Shown here piece after piece: positions 1 through 6,549 of a stretch of DNA of 38,265 nt. The translations under genes were made by a program, and so were the position numbers. Positions within the stretch are counted from its first letter, which is position 1. Every line of letters begins with the position of its first letter. Below the pieces are notes generated by a model that did not search any database, was not told the origin of the DNA, and saw nothing but the letters and a program-made list of their open reading frames with translations. The DNA lies in the NCBI GenBank assembly GCA_965261915.1, contig CBDHDW010000010.1, positions 1 to 38,265 on the forward strand. The letters run 5' to 3'. Origin of the DNA: JAIBDK01 sp965261915. GTDB lineage: Bacteria > Pseudomonadota > Gammaproteobacteria > Arenicellales > Poriferihabitantaceae.

Positions 1-80
1 ATCTCAACATCTGCTCCAGCTTCAATCATTAAATCCAAGCCACTCAGTGTCACGATGGGCATTCTAATCCTTCGAGTCAT
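1..80 (-). CDS. 5' fragment of a paralogue of the 106-aa gene at 15910-16230 (runs off the left edge)
   Basis: The minus strand from 80 down to 1 reads MTRRIRMPIVTLSGLDLMIE..., nearly identical to the first 26 residues of the gene at 15910-16230. The ATG at 80-78 has a GGAGAGGGG-type ribosome site just upstream. The rest of the gene lies outside the window, so I cannot tell whether it is intact or what follows it. The family is not recognised. It is transcribed away from luxR (323-934). Confidence 0.6.
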   Translation of the reverse strand, partial: MTRRIRMPIVTLSGLDLMIEAGADVE

Positions 81-124
81 TTTACCCCTCTCCGTAAGTA
101 ATAAATACTTTTAACGAAGAGGTG

Positions 125-139
125 TTGTTAGAGTAACAA
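125..139. promoter_or_regulatory. 15-bp palindrome, probable operator (copy 1)
   Basis: TTGTTAGAGTAACAA is a perfect inverted repeat of 6-bp arms around GAG. The same 15 bases occur at 16276-16290 in the duplicated promoter region, although neighbouring bases have diverged. It lies about 45 bp upstream of the minus-strand ATG at 80, between that gene and luxR. It is probably a binding site for a dimeric regulator; LuxR as that regulator is inference. Confidence 0.55.
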
Positions 140-322
140 GTGATTTTCATCTACAATAATATCGTTTATATGTGGACTATGAAAAAATACAATATAAAAT
201 GTAATATATGGGGAATAATAAAATAATGTTTAAAACGCATGCTATTTGATAGGGACATAATTAATGTCATAATATCAGTGCAGATCTCAAATTACTGTAT
301 GTGAAAATAAGGGTAGTGACAT

Positions 323-934
323 TTGATTGGTAGCGAATTTAAAGACGTAATTTTGGTACTCAAACAATTATGCAATTCAGGGTTCTTTTTGGGAATAAAC
401 ATGGGGTTAATAAGTATTGAAAAAACGTATTCAGAATACCCAGAAAAATGGAACAAATACTATAATAATCACAGTCTTATGGCATATGATCCTGTAATTC
501 GTTGGGGCTATTTAAACATAGGTGCTAAACGCTGGTCAGAACTAAACTTTAAGTTTGATATTAAGAGCGTAATGAAAAACGCCGAAAAACATGGCTTAAA
601 ATACGGTATCGTTTTAACCAAAAAAATAAATAATAATAAGTCGATATTGACTGGTGCTAGACATGATCGAGAGTTTACTGACGAAGAGATCATCATACTT
701 TATGCTATGATGGATAAGTTAATTTCAATAGGCACCAGCAATTATTATTTGACCAGCGGTGAAATTAAAGTATTGAAATTATTAGCCAATGGTCATGATT
801 ATGCTGAAATTGCAGCAGAAGAAAATAAAAGCGTTGGGGCTATTAAATTAAGAGCAAGCCGTGCGCGCAAAAAATTATCTGCAAAGTCTATTAACCATGC
901 AATTCATTTAGTAACAAAAGAAAATATCATCTAA
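323..934 (+). CDS. LuxR-family transcriptional regulator (orphan, autoinducer-binding type)
   Basis: Quorum-sensing regulator of the LuxR/TraR type, 203 aa. The N-terminal part carries the autoinducer-binding signature: a W-x3-Y pair near residues 43-47, then YDPVIRWG near 56-63 and a following RW (about 70-71). The last 60 residues form a LuxR-type helix-turn-helix (LTSGEIKVLKLLANG..., then KSVGAIKLRASRARKKL). The start is a TTG at 323, because an in-frame stop lies just upstream and AAGGG sits about nine bases before it; an ATG at about 401 would cut into the ligand domain. No luxI synthase is visible in the window. It is divergent from the gene at 1-80, and a lux-box-like palindrome follows its stop codon. 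The gene is strongly AT-rich compared with the pilus operon. Confidence 0.85.
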   Translation: MIGSEFKDVILVLKQLCNSGFFLGINMGLISIEKTYSEYPEKWNKYYNNHSLMAYDPVIRWGYLNIGAKRWSELNFKFDIKSVMKNAEKHGLKYGIVLTKKINNNKSILTGARHDREFTDEEIIILYAMMDKLISIGTSNYYLTSGEIKVLKLLANGHDYAEIAAEENKSVGAIKLRASRARKKLSAKSINHAIHLVTKENII

Positions 935-944
935 AGCATCGTGC

Positions 945-968
945 AAAACTAGACGATCGTACAGTTTT
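945..968. promoter_or_regulatory. lux-box-like 24-bp palindrome
   Basis: Directly after the luxR stop codon there is a near-perfect palindrome with AAAACT and AGTTTT outer arms and the core ACGATCGT. Its central 20 bases (947-966) match the Vibrio fischeri lux box ACCTGTAGGATCGTACAGGT at 15 of 20 positions, counted by eye. It sits about 110 bp upstream of the small ORF at 1080, so it may drive that ORF or feed back on luxR. The trailing T-rich stretch leaves a weak terminator as an alternative. Confidence 0.5.
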
Positions 969-1079
969 TGATGTTTTTTGTTTCGCAGATCATAGATTTG
1001 ATGCATGTAATTTAAGCATGGTCAGCAATTTGTAAGTAGTAATAATGTCAGAATATCTAGGCCGAACTGGAGAAAAATC

Positions 1080-1283
1080 GTGATAAACTCAAGTAAAGAA
1101 GTTAGTCATCCCAACTTGGCACGTCATACACACACACTTGTCTGTCATAATGACGAAGATGACAAACTTAATAAATTTGATATAGGCTACGCCTACACTT
1201 GGAATAATGGCCATATAGGAATCAAAATAACCTCGGACATTAAGTGTGGGGATACCCTCATCCTTAAACCCTTGCGAGGATAG
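1080..1283 (+). CDS. Small hypothetical protein downstream of luxR
   Basis: 67 aa with a GTG start at 1080, preceded by GGAGAAAAATC, a good ribosome site. The sequence has a His-rich N-terminal part (HPNLARHTHTLVCHNDEDD) followed by a compact hydrophobic and basic region ending DIKCGDTLILKPLRG. There is no signal peptide or membrane segment. It follows luxR in the same direction with the lux-box-like palindrome in the gap, so it is the nearest candidate target of the regulator. I do not recognise the family. Moderate confidence that it is a real gene, based on the ribosome site and context. Confidence 0.5.
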   Translation: MINSSKEVSHPNLARHTHTLVCHNDEDDKLNKFDIGYAYTWNNGHIGIKITSDIKCGDTLILKPLRG

Positions 1284-1324
1284 AATTGAAAACTCTGTAA
1301 ATTATCAATAATTTTACGCCCTAT

Positions 1325-1472
1325 TGCGTGTCCCATTTGATTGGTTTCTCGGGCATGTGATGCCCCGCTGGTTGGCAGGGCCCACTGACTTCTCGAGCAT
1401 AAAATGCTCTGCCACTCCAGTGGGCCCGAGAAACTGCCAACCCAACGGGTTTCCGAGCAAATGGGACACGCA
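1325..1472. repeat. Nested palindromic element between convergent genes
   Basis: The ends TGCGTGTCCCATTTG (1325-1339) and CAAATGGGACACGCA (1458-1472) are exact inverted repeats of 15 bp. Nested inside are GGTTGGCAG/CTGCCAACC, GCCCACTG/CAGTGGGC, and two small hairpins, GGGCAT-GTG-ATGCCC and GAGCAT-AAA-ATGCTC. The small hairpins belong to the module family also seen at 15.3, 19.9, 25.8, 27.4 and 32.5 kb. It fills the gap between the rightward luxR unit and the leftward pilus operon, so it could also act as a two-way terminator. Confidence 0.8.
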
Positions 1473-1512
1473 TCACTTTAAAAATGTAGCGCTGTGAATA
1501 CCACTCCAGCCT

Positions 1513-2154
1513 TCACCATGAGATGCGTTTATCCCCCAAAGCACGGCGCACCAACACAAGTGCACTTGCTATGATAGCTGAAAACGCAATGAACGTTTCT
1601 GCAGCACGTGGCATAATAATATCGCGTAACTGCGCCTCAATCAGCCCAAAGCCCAAGCTGGAGGAAAACGCTTGCACACTATTGGGAGCAAAAAATTGCG
1701 CGGCAAGACAGACCGTAGCCGCAATCACTCCTGGAACGGCAGCAGGAAAGCTTGATCGAAATAAAGGTTTTTTACGTGCTTTACTGTAGCCTGCTGATGT
1801 GACCAGTCCCAGTATGATATTAACGCTGACCATAAGCCATAACAGCGCAAGACCGCTGGCAAATCCCATAAACGCATAAAGGTAATAATCACCAAGGCCA
1901 AAGCCCTTGCTGTAGAAGCGGCGCCCCAGGGCCGCCAGAATAAGCATAATGCCTGCCGCATAGAGGTTGTTGATGATGTTTATATCCACGGTAAGCAGTA
2001 AGCTGGCAACGCAAATTGCAGCCGCACAAACAGCCAGTATGTCGATTTCAAAGCAAGTGATGTCATTATAGACAATGGTAATGGCAAGCCCCGCATAGAG
2101 CAGAGCAATAAAGAGATAAGGCTCATAAAGAGCCGTTGTTAAGAAATCATCCAT
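1513..2154 (-). CDS. pilU: Prepilin peptidase, PilU-type (A24 aspartic protease)
   Basis: Inner-membrane aspartic protease that cleaves the short basic leader of type IV prepilins; 213 aa, very hydrophobic, with several membrane segments. The two conserved A24 aspartates are visible: one in YNDITCFEI near residue 31 and one in the GxGD motif GFGLGDYYLY near residue 92. It lacks the N-terminal methyltransferase-type domain of larger PilD proteins, as is usual for TcpJ/PilU and archaeal-type enzymes. It is the last pilus gene on this strand and is separated from the rest of the operon by an IS200/IS605 insertion (about 2221-2755), so its expression may depend on read-through or on a local promoter. 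Its substrates should be PilS and the two PilV-like proteins encoded upstream. Confidence 0.85.
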   Translation of the reverse strand: MDDFLTTALYEPYLFIALLYAGLAITIVYNDITCFEIDILAVCAAAICVASLLLTVDINIINNLYAAGIMLILAALGRRFYSKGFGLGDYYLYAFMGFASGLALLWLMVSVNIILGLVTSAGYSKARKKPLFRSSFPAAVPGVIAATVCLAAQFFAPNSVQAFSSSLGFGLIEAQLRDIIMPRAAETFIAFSAIIASALVLVRRALGDKRISW

Positions 2155-2268
2155 GGCAAATCCCCGCGCCCGTTTTTAAATTGTGTGTTCTGTATTTTTA
2201 GTATCCACTCATTGGTTCCAACCCCCCGTCTTCAGACGGGAGTGCTTTAGCACGAAAGAATCGGTTAT

Positions 2269-2334
2269 AGTCTTATCCTCCCTAAAAATGAGCCGCCGTA
2301 AGGAATAAGGCTCATTTTTAGGGAGGATAAGACT
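2269..2334 (+). promoter_or_regulatory. Perfect 26-bp stem-loop covering the tnpA ribosome site
   Basis: The arms 2269-2294 and 2309-2334 are exact reverse complements, 26 bp, around a 14-base loop. The right arm ends immediately before the tnpA ATG and contains GGGAGG (2321-2326), so a transcript that includes both arms hides its own Shine-Dalgarno sequence. IS200 elements are known to use such an internal hairpin to block expression from outside promoters. Confidence 0.8.
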
Positions 2335-2751
2335 ATGCAATATGACACTGGGAAACACTGCGTTTTCTACCATCGCTATCACATCGTTTGGACAACAAAA
2401 TATCGCTACAAGGTTCTGCGTGGGGCGGTTCAATTGCGGGTGCGTGACATCATCAAACAAGTTTGCAGCGAGAAAGGCGTCGATATAATCACAGGCGTCC
2501 TTTCCAGCGACCACGTTCATATGTTTGTGTCCGTTCCGCCAAAACTGGCGATCAGTGACTTGGTGCGACTTATGAAAGGACGCTCATCCCACAAAGTCCA
2601 ACGCGAGTTTACACACCTGAAGAAACGCTACTGGGGCTGTCACTTTTGGGGGCGTGGGTATTTTTCAACCACCAACGGTGTGATCACAGAAGACTTCGTA
2701 CTTCAGTACCTGGAAAATCACATCCCTCATCCTACCGACGCCAGTCGGTAG
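2335..2751 (+). CDS. tnpA: IS200/IS605-family Y1 transposase TnpA
   Basis: 138 aa, full length for IS200-type TnpA, which moves single-stranded DNA through a 5'-phosphotyrosine intermediate. The HUH motif is visible as DHVHMFV near residues 60-66, and the catalytic-tyrosine helix as TEDFVLQYLENH near 119-130. The N-terminal YHIVWTTKYRYKVL is typical of the family. The ATG follows the occluding stem-loop described separately, and the stop codon lies inside the right-end hairpin. It appears intact, with no frameshift. It is a self-contained IS transposase rather than a REP-associated one, since the flanking hairpins differ from the hairpin modules elsewhere in the window. Confidence 0.95.
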   Translation: MQYDTGKHCVFYHRYHIVWTTKYRYKVLRGAVQLRVRDIIKQVCSEKGVDIITGVLSSDHVHMFVSVPPKLAISDLVRLMKGRSSHKVQREFTHLKKRYWGCHFWGRGYFSTTNGVITEDFVLQYLENHIPHPTDASR

Positions 2752-2840
2752 TGGTTGAGTCATAGAACCCCTTAAGACTCGTAATACAGTTGGCAGCCCC
2801 TGCGCCGCAGTCTGGCTCTGCCCTATAAGAGGCAAAGCCC

Positions 2841-3125
2841 TTAAGCCAGACTTTCTTTCAGTTCACGTGCAGGTTTTGCGACCGCTGCGCGGTGGGCTGG
2901 TTTCAGAGAGGTTTCTCCTGTGCCTGGATTGCGGATTTGACGCGCGGCACGATCTGCCGCTTCAAACTTAACAAGCCCGGGCAAAGCCACGGCATCACCT
3001 GCCACAATACGTTTTGTCACAATCTCTGCCAAATGTGTCAAAAACGCACTGCAGTCTTTTTGGGTATGACCTGTTTCTTGAGCAAGGGCTTCAAGGAGTG
3101 ATTTTTTAGAAATAGCGCGCGCCAT
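2841..3125 (-). CDS. HU/IHF-family DNA-binding protein
   Basis: 94 aa, full length for a histone-like HU subunit. The N-terminal MARAISKKSLLEALAQETGH forms the dimerisation helices, and RQIRNPGTGE near residues 62-71 is the conserved DNA-intercalating arm tip with its proline. The start ATG at 3125 has AAAGGA about eight bases upstream. It follows the small exported protein in the pilus operon by about 20 bp, so it is probably co-transcribed. An HU-like gene is not a standard part of type IVb pilus operons. It might shape promoter or oriT DNA for the element, which is inference. The downstream pilU is cut off by the IS200-type insertion. Confidence 0.9.
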   Translation of the reverse strand: MARAISKKSLLEALAQETGHTQKDCSAFLTHLAEIVTKRIVAGDAVALPGLVKFEAADRAARQIRNPGTGETSLKPAHRAAVAKPARELKESLA

Positions 3126-3146
3126 ATGAATATCCTTTCGTAAGTT

Positions 3147-3509
3147 TCAATTTCCACCTGTTATTTCTGGCTTAAAGCTTGCTCTGAACCACGGGCAGTA
3201 GGGCTTTAGCACAGAATTAATACATTCAGAATAGGGTTTCAGAGAATTTCGGGCGGCGGTTGGATCCTCTTTGGCTAAATCGAGTAATGCGCTTTGTTCC
3301 ACCAAAAGTGTCCGCAACTCTTCGTTGCCAGCCTTGATATGTTCAATTTGAGCGTAAATCTCTTTTAGGGGTTCATCCTGGGCCGTCACCGGGCTTGTGA
3401 AGGTGAACAATGCTGCTGCGCAGCAAGCGGGTGTAAGCATAGATTTCAAAAAAAGCCTGCGCGGCCTGCGGCTTGCCGTCTCAATCGTGTTTAGCATCCT
3501 GTTTAGCAT
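3147..3509 (-). CDS. Small exported protein of the pilus operon, unknown function
   Basis: About 120 aa. A longer frame opens with TTG at 3518, but the ATG at 3509 has GGGGAG nine bases upstream, and that ribosome site lies inside the last codons of the preceding gene; a second ATG follows at 3497. A twin-arginine-like basic stretch (RRPRRLFLKS) precedes a hydrophobic segment ending SPVTAQ, a probable signal peptide. The mature part is mostly helical and charged (EIYAQIEHIKAGNEELRTLLVEQSALL), possibly a short coiled coil, then two cysteines in a C-terminal region (SECINSVLKPYCPWF). It overlaps the pilV-like stop by seven bases, which implies translational coupling. I do not recognise the family; a periplasmic or pilus accessory role is inference. 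Confidence 0.6.
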   Translation of the reverse strand: MLNRMLNTIETASRRPRRLFLKSMLTPACCAAALFTFTSPVTAQDEPLKEIYAQIEHIKAGNEELRTLLVEQSALLDLAKEDPTAARNSLKPYSECINSVLKPYCPWFRASFKPEITGGN

Positions 3510-4672
3510 CCTGTGCAACTCCCCGTTGTTAATGTTGTTGTGACGACATCCTTGGCCGTTGTCTTGTCATTGACCAACAGTGTATCCGTTTCAATCAGTT
3601 TTGCTGTGCCGTGATCAACTGCAAGGCTGTTAGCGCCCAGCGTATTTGTATTTAATGCCGTCCCTGTGATCCTGTCCTTCGCAACCAGAGTATCAACAGT
3701 AAGGCCACCTGTGGTTACGGTTGTGGCAGTAACACGCTTTGTCGTTAACGTTTGAGCAACGGTTAAATTACCTGCTGTCATGCCATTGGAAATAACAGTG
3801 CCGCCGGAAACATCAAGTGTTTCGCCAATGTCAATGTCCCCTTCAATAGTGACCTTGCCCAAAACGGTTAAATCACCTGTGATTTTTTCTGCATTTAGGG
3901 TGGCTGTAACCGCTAGAATTTCTGCGGTGATGTTCTCGACATTCAACAGGCTGTTGTGGTTCATATCCAGATCTGTATCCATTCTGTTCAGCTCTGGTTT
4001 TTCCGGAACTGATATGCGGTGCAAATACGGTAAAACATTGCGCTTATTCGAGATATATTCAACGGATACAAAATCACCTGGTTTAAACACCCGGCCTGCA
4101 TTTTGCAGCTTGGTTATATCATAGTACAAACCTGCACCTTCAAGGCGTGTTGGTGCGTAAGGCGGCACCCAGCCGATTGGTGTACCCGTGCTCGTATGGC
4201 GCGGTGCGCCAAGTCTGCCAGTGACACCATCCGGGAACTTCGCCTGTGTGACAATCACGAGAGATGTCGGTGTAGGCGACCAAAGAAAGACCGATAAATC
4301 TCTACGCCGGACAGTCGTGCGCGGTGCTGTTAGCCGGTAGGATTCAGTCCCGGTCAAATCATCGATGGTTAAATCAAATGTTTTAGTGGGAGTAAGGCGC
4401 GTCCAACTGATGTATTGGTCGAGTTTGAACAAAATATGGTGCTTTGCCGCTGCGGCAAGTTCAATGACTTGCCGCGCTTCTGTATCAAGCGATTTCCGAA
4501 ACACGTAATGAGACCAGAATTGCAAACCTGCATTGAGTGCAACAACGGTTATGCCAATAGCGAGGCTGGTTTCAATGAGGGTGAAGCCACGCCTTGATCT
4601 GCGTGCAAAAGATTTTGTGGCACTGGCCGCTGTATCAACGTCCTGCAACCCTGTGCGCTGTAAGTTCAACAT
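3503..4672 (-). CDS. pilV: PilV-like minor pilin / tip protein, second copy
   Basis: 389 aa from the ATG at 4672, which has GGGGAG nine bases upstream, inside the end of the preceding gene; a TTG at 4681 is less likely. The prepilin site is classical: ARRSRRG then FTLIETSLAIGITVVALNAG, with Glu at +5. Residues from about 230 onward form a low-complexity run of short Thr/Val/Leu repeats (ITAEILAVTATLNAEKITGDLTV and similar, about 18-20 residues per unit) like the repeat part of the constant region of PilV shufflon proteins. It stops at TGSCTGC, with no variable C-terminal adhesin segment, and no shufflon sites or recombinase are seen. Its architecture and length match the upstream gene, suggesting tandem duplication followed by divergence. 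A role at the pilus tip is known for PilV in IncI plasmids; here it is inferred. Confidence 0.75.
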   Translation of the reverse strand: MLNLQRTGLQDVDTAASATKSFARRSRRGFTLIETSLAIGITVVALNAGLQFWSHYVFRKSLDTEARQVIELAAAAKHHILFKLDQYISWTRLTPTKTFDLTIDDLTGTESYRLTAPRTTVRRRDLSVFLWSPTPTSLVIVTQAKFPDGVTGRLGAPRHTSTGTPIGWVPPYAPTRLEGAGLYYDITKLQNAGRVFKPGDFVSVEYISNKRNVLPYLHRISVPEKPELNRMDTDLDMNHNSLLNVENITAEILAVTATLNAEKITGDLTVLGKVTIEGDIDIGETLDVSGGTVISNGMTAGNLTVAQTLTTKRVTATTVTTGGLTVDTLVAKDRITGTALNTNTLGANSLAVDHGTAKLIETDTLLVNDKTTAKDVVTTTLTTGSCTGC

Positions 4673-5829
4673 CCCCGACAACTCCCCGTTTTAAAGGTAC
4701 CTTTCACAGTGATACCCTTTGACGTTAATAACCCTGCTTTGGCGGTTGTTGCGGTCATAAGATTTTCGCTGGTGATTTTTTCAACAATGGCACTATCCGT
4801 GTTAATTACACCCGTAAGCGCAATATTGTTTTGAACGGTCACAACACCGGTTGCCGTAAATCTGTTTTGAACGGTCACTGCATTGAGCGTTGACGGTTTA
4901 GAAACTGTGAGTGTCCTTGCAGACGTCGCACCGGATACAGTTAAATCCTCGGCATTCAAAACACTGGCGGTCATATTTTTACCAGATACTTGACCCAGCA
5001 CAGATAAATCAGTGACGTTGAGGGTTGCGCCCGCAACCTTCCGCGCGTAAAAACCAACCCCAAAATCAGTATCTTCGCTGTCTGGACTTGGATCAGGCGG
5101 GACTATTTTGGTAATCTCTGTGTTTTTTGCATCTGTGTTTTTTGCATCCGCCACTTTGACATTCTTGACGCTATATTTAACTTTTTTCTTAGCAGATGTG
5201 TTCATAAACGTTACATCAGTTGCCATTACACTCGCTGGAATGCCGGCAAACGCCTGCCTCAAAACGTAATCTGTGTTTAAGCCATTAAAGTTGTAGCTGA
5301 AGAATGCAATATCGTGGGGGGCTAAAGCGATGCCTTCGGGTTTAAGAAGGTCGCGCAAATAGTCAAAGCTATACGGTGCCCCTGTTTGGGACGACCGCGT
5401 GCGTTGGCTTATTTTAAGCTGCACCAATGAGGATAGCGACCGGGACGCTGTGGATGTAGGCCGTGCGACAATCACACCGAAGGGATGAAGTTCGCCTACA
5501 ATCTTTAGAATAACATAGTTGATGTCCCAATTGTTGCGGTTGCGCGCTATAAACGTTTCCGCCACGTTTATAGGGTGGGCCATATCACTGGCATCAATAC
5601 TGATGGCAGCGTTTTCGCCAAGCATAGTGTCCACCTTTGTGCGGTTGTAATGCACCCAAAAATCAAGACCAGGCGCAAGGTTTGTGAGGTGAGTGGCGAT
5701 TTCACCAGCGCGTATTGTGCGTTCTGTGCGAACCATTTGCTGCACATACACATTCAAAGACAAAACAACGGCCACCATTAAAACACTGACAAAGATTAGG
5801 TTTAATCCACGTCTGTTGCGTCTTGGCAT
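4666..5829 (-). CDS. pilV: PilV-like minor pilin / tip protein, first copy
   Basis: 387 aa from the ATG at 5829, giving leader MPRRNRRG followed by LNLIFVSVLMVAVVLSLNVY, a prepilin-like helix. The frame is open further upstream to 5961, but that would overlap pilS and put an odd 44-residue extension before the leader. The usual Glu at +5 is missing (LNLIF), unlike its downstream paralogue. The middle is a globular pilin-like domain; from about residue 285 on there is a Thr/Val/Ala repeat region (LNAEDLTVSGATSARTLTVS...) that ends TGSCRGC. The last codons (ACG GGG AGT TGT) contain the ribosome site of the next gene. It probably forms a minor pilin or tip adhesin with its twin. Confidence 0.7.
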   Translation of the reverse strand: MPRRNRRGLNLIFVSVLMVAVVLSLNVYVQQMVRTERTIRAGEIATHLTNLAPGLDFWVHYNRTKVDTMLGENAAISIDASDMAHPINVAETFIARNRNNWDINYVILKIVGELHPFGVIVARPTSTASRSLSSLVQLKISQRTRSSQTGAPYSFDYLRDLLKPEGIALAPHDIAFFSYNFNGLNTDYVLRQAFAGIPASVMATDVTFMNTSAKKKVKYSVKNVKVADAKNTDAKNTEITKIVPPDPSPDSEDTDFGVGFYARKVAGATLNVTDLSVLGQVSGKNMTASVLNAEDLTVSGATSARTLTVSKPSTLNAVTVQNRFTATGVVTVQNNIALTGVINTDSAIVEKITSENLMTATTAKAGLLTSKGITVKGTFKTGSCRGC

Positions 5830-5926
5830 GACGCAATGTTCTTTTAAAGAATGTTTTGGCTTTAGATTCCATGCCAGCACACGACCCCACAGTGACTGTG
5901 AGGCAATGCGCCAAGCAGGAGACACT

Positions 5927-6535
5927 CTAGTAAACGATAGCAACATCGTTGTCATCCGCACTAGAAGTACAGGCCGTAGATATGAGTGCTCGTGTTAAAG
6001 GAAGAGTCTGCTTGTTACTGCCAACGGTAACACTTATCATGTCAGTGTTTTTGACACTAAGCCCGACAAAGCCTTCTAAAAACCGGTTACAGGCTTCTTG
6101 TGGTAAGTCGTTGATCGTAACTGTTGCTGTCTTACGATTAGCCGCACCTTCCACTTCAACGAGACCGCCATAGGGCGTTACAATAGTGACCTTGCCACCG
6201 CTTGGTGCATCAACACGAGCAGCCGGTGGAATATCGCCACCACCATCAAGCACATCAATAAGGTTGCCTGTGTCATACAATGGTGATGATGCGTAGGCAC
6301 GTTGTAAACCACCGACAATTAGCGTTATCTGGGTTGTCAGTTGTGTGGCACGCCAGCTTTTTTGCATTGTGCTGCCAAGTGCTATAACACTAACAGTCCC
6401 CAAAATAATCATGCCGAGTACAAACATGAAGTCAATGGAAATAAACCCGCGACGCTTGCGTCTGGCAAATGGCTTTTTAAGCTTGGCGCATTGTTTTTCG
6501 GGTGGATGAGGTTTTAGGGGGGTATTTGTCGTCAT
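5927..6535 (-). CDS. pilS: Type IVb major pilin PilS
   Basis: 202 aa. The long basic leader ends ARRKRRG, and cleavage would release FISIDFMFVLGMIILGTVSV, an N-terminal pilin helix with an acidic residue (Asp) at +5 in place of Glu. The C-terminal half has the conserved PilS-type segment TINDLPQEACNRFLEG and a second cysteine in LISTACTSS, consistent with the disulphide-bounded D-region of type IVb pilins. The ATG at 6535 follows AAGAAAAGGAAACGCT. It sits directly after pilR, as in IncI pil operons (R-S order), and it should be the main structural subunit, exported and processed by the pilU product. Confidence 0.85.
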   Translation of the reverse strand: MTTNTPLKPHPPEKQCAKLKKPFARRKRRGFISIDFMFVLGMIILGTVSVIALGSTMQKSWRATQLTTQITLIVGGLQRAYASSPLYDTGNLIDVLDGGGDIPPAARVDAPSGGKVTIVTPYGGLVEVEGAANRKTATVTINDLPQEACNRFLEGFVGLSVKNTDMISVTVGSNKQTLPLTRALISTACTSSADDNDVAIVY

Positions 6536-6549
6536 AGCGTTTCCTTTTC

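Larger units (their letters stand above)
1..200. repeat. Direct repeat copy 1: gene start plus promoter region
   Basis: This stretch aligns with 16151-16350 at an offset of 16150, with only scattered substitutions and one or two small indels until the match fades near position 200. It covers the first codons of the minus-strand gene and its whole upstream region. The second copy lies in front of the pilus operon. Confidence 0.85.
2221..2755 (+). mobile_element. IS200/IS605-family insertion sequence (tnpA only)
   Basis: The element has one Y1 transposase gene and subterminal hairpins at both ends: CCCGTCT-TC-AGACGGG at 2225-2240 and TACCGAC-GCCA-GTCGGTA at 2733-2750. There is no tnpB. The exact cleavage sites are not determined; the boundaries given are the minimum span. 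It is inserted between the HU-like gene and pilU, on the strand opposite to the pilus operon. Confidence 0.85.

Noticed and set aside
1080..1283. luxI-like synthase beside luxR
   Set aside because: The 67-aa product is far too short and lacks the conserved Arg, Asp and Glu residues of LuxI proteins.
3503..5829. Shufflon (invertible pilV ends)
   Set aside because: No repeated inversion sites of sfx type, no inverted partial C-terminal segments and no Rci-type recombinase are visible in the window.
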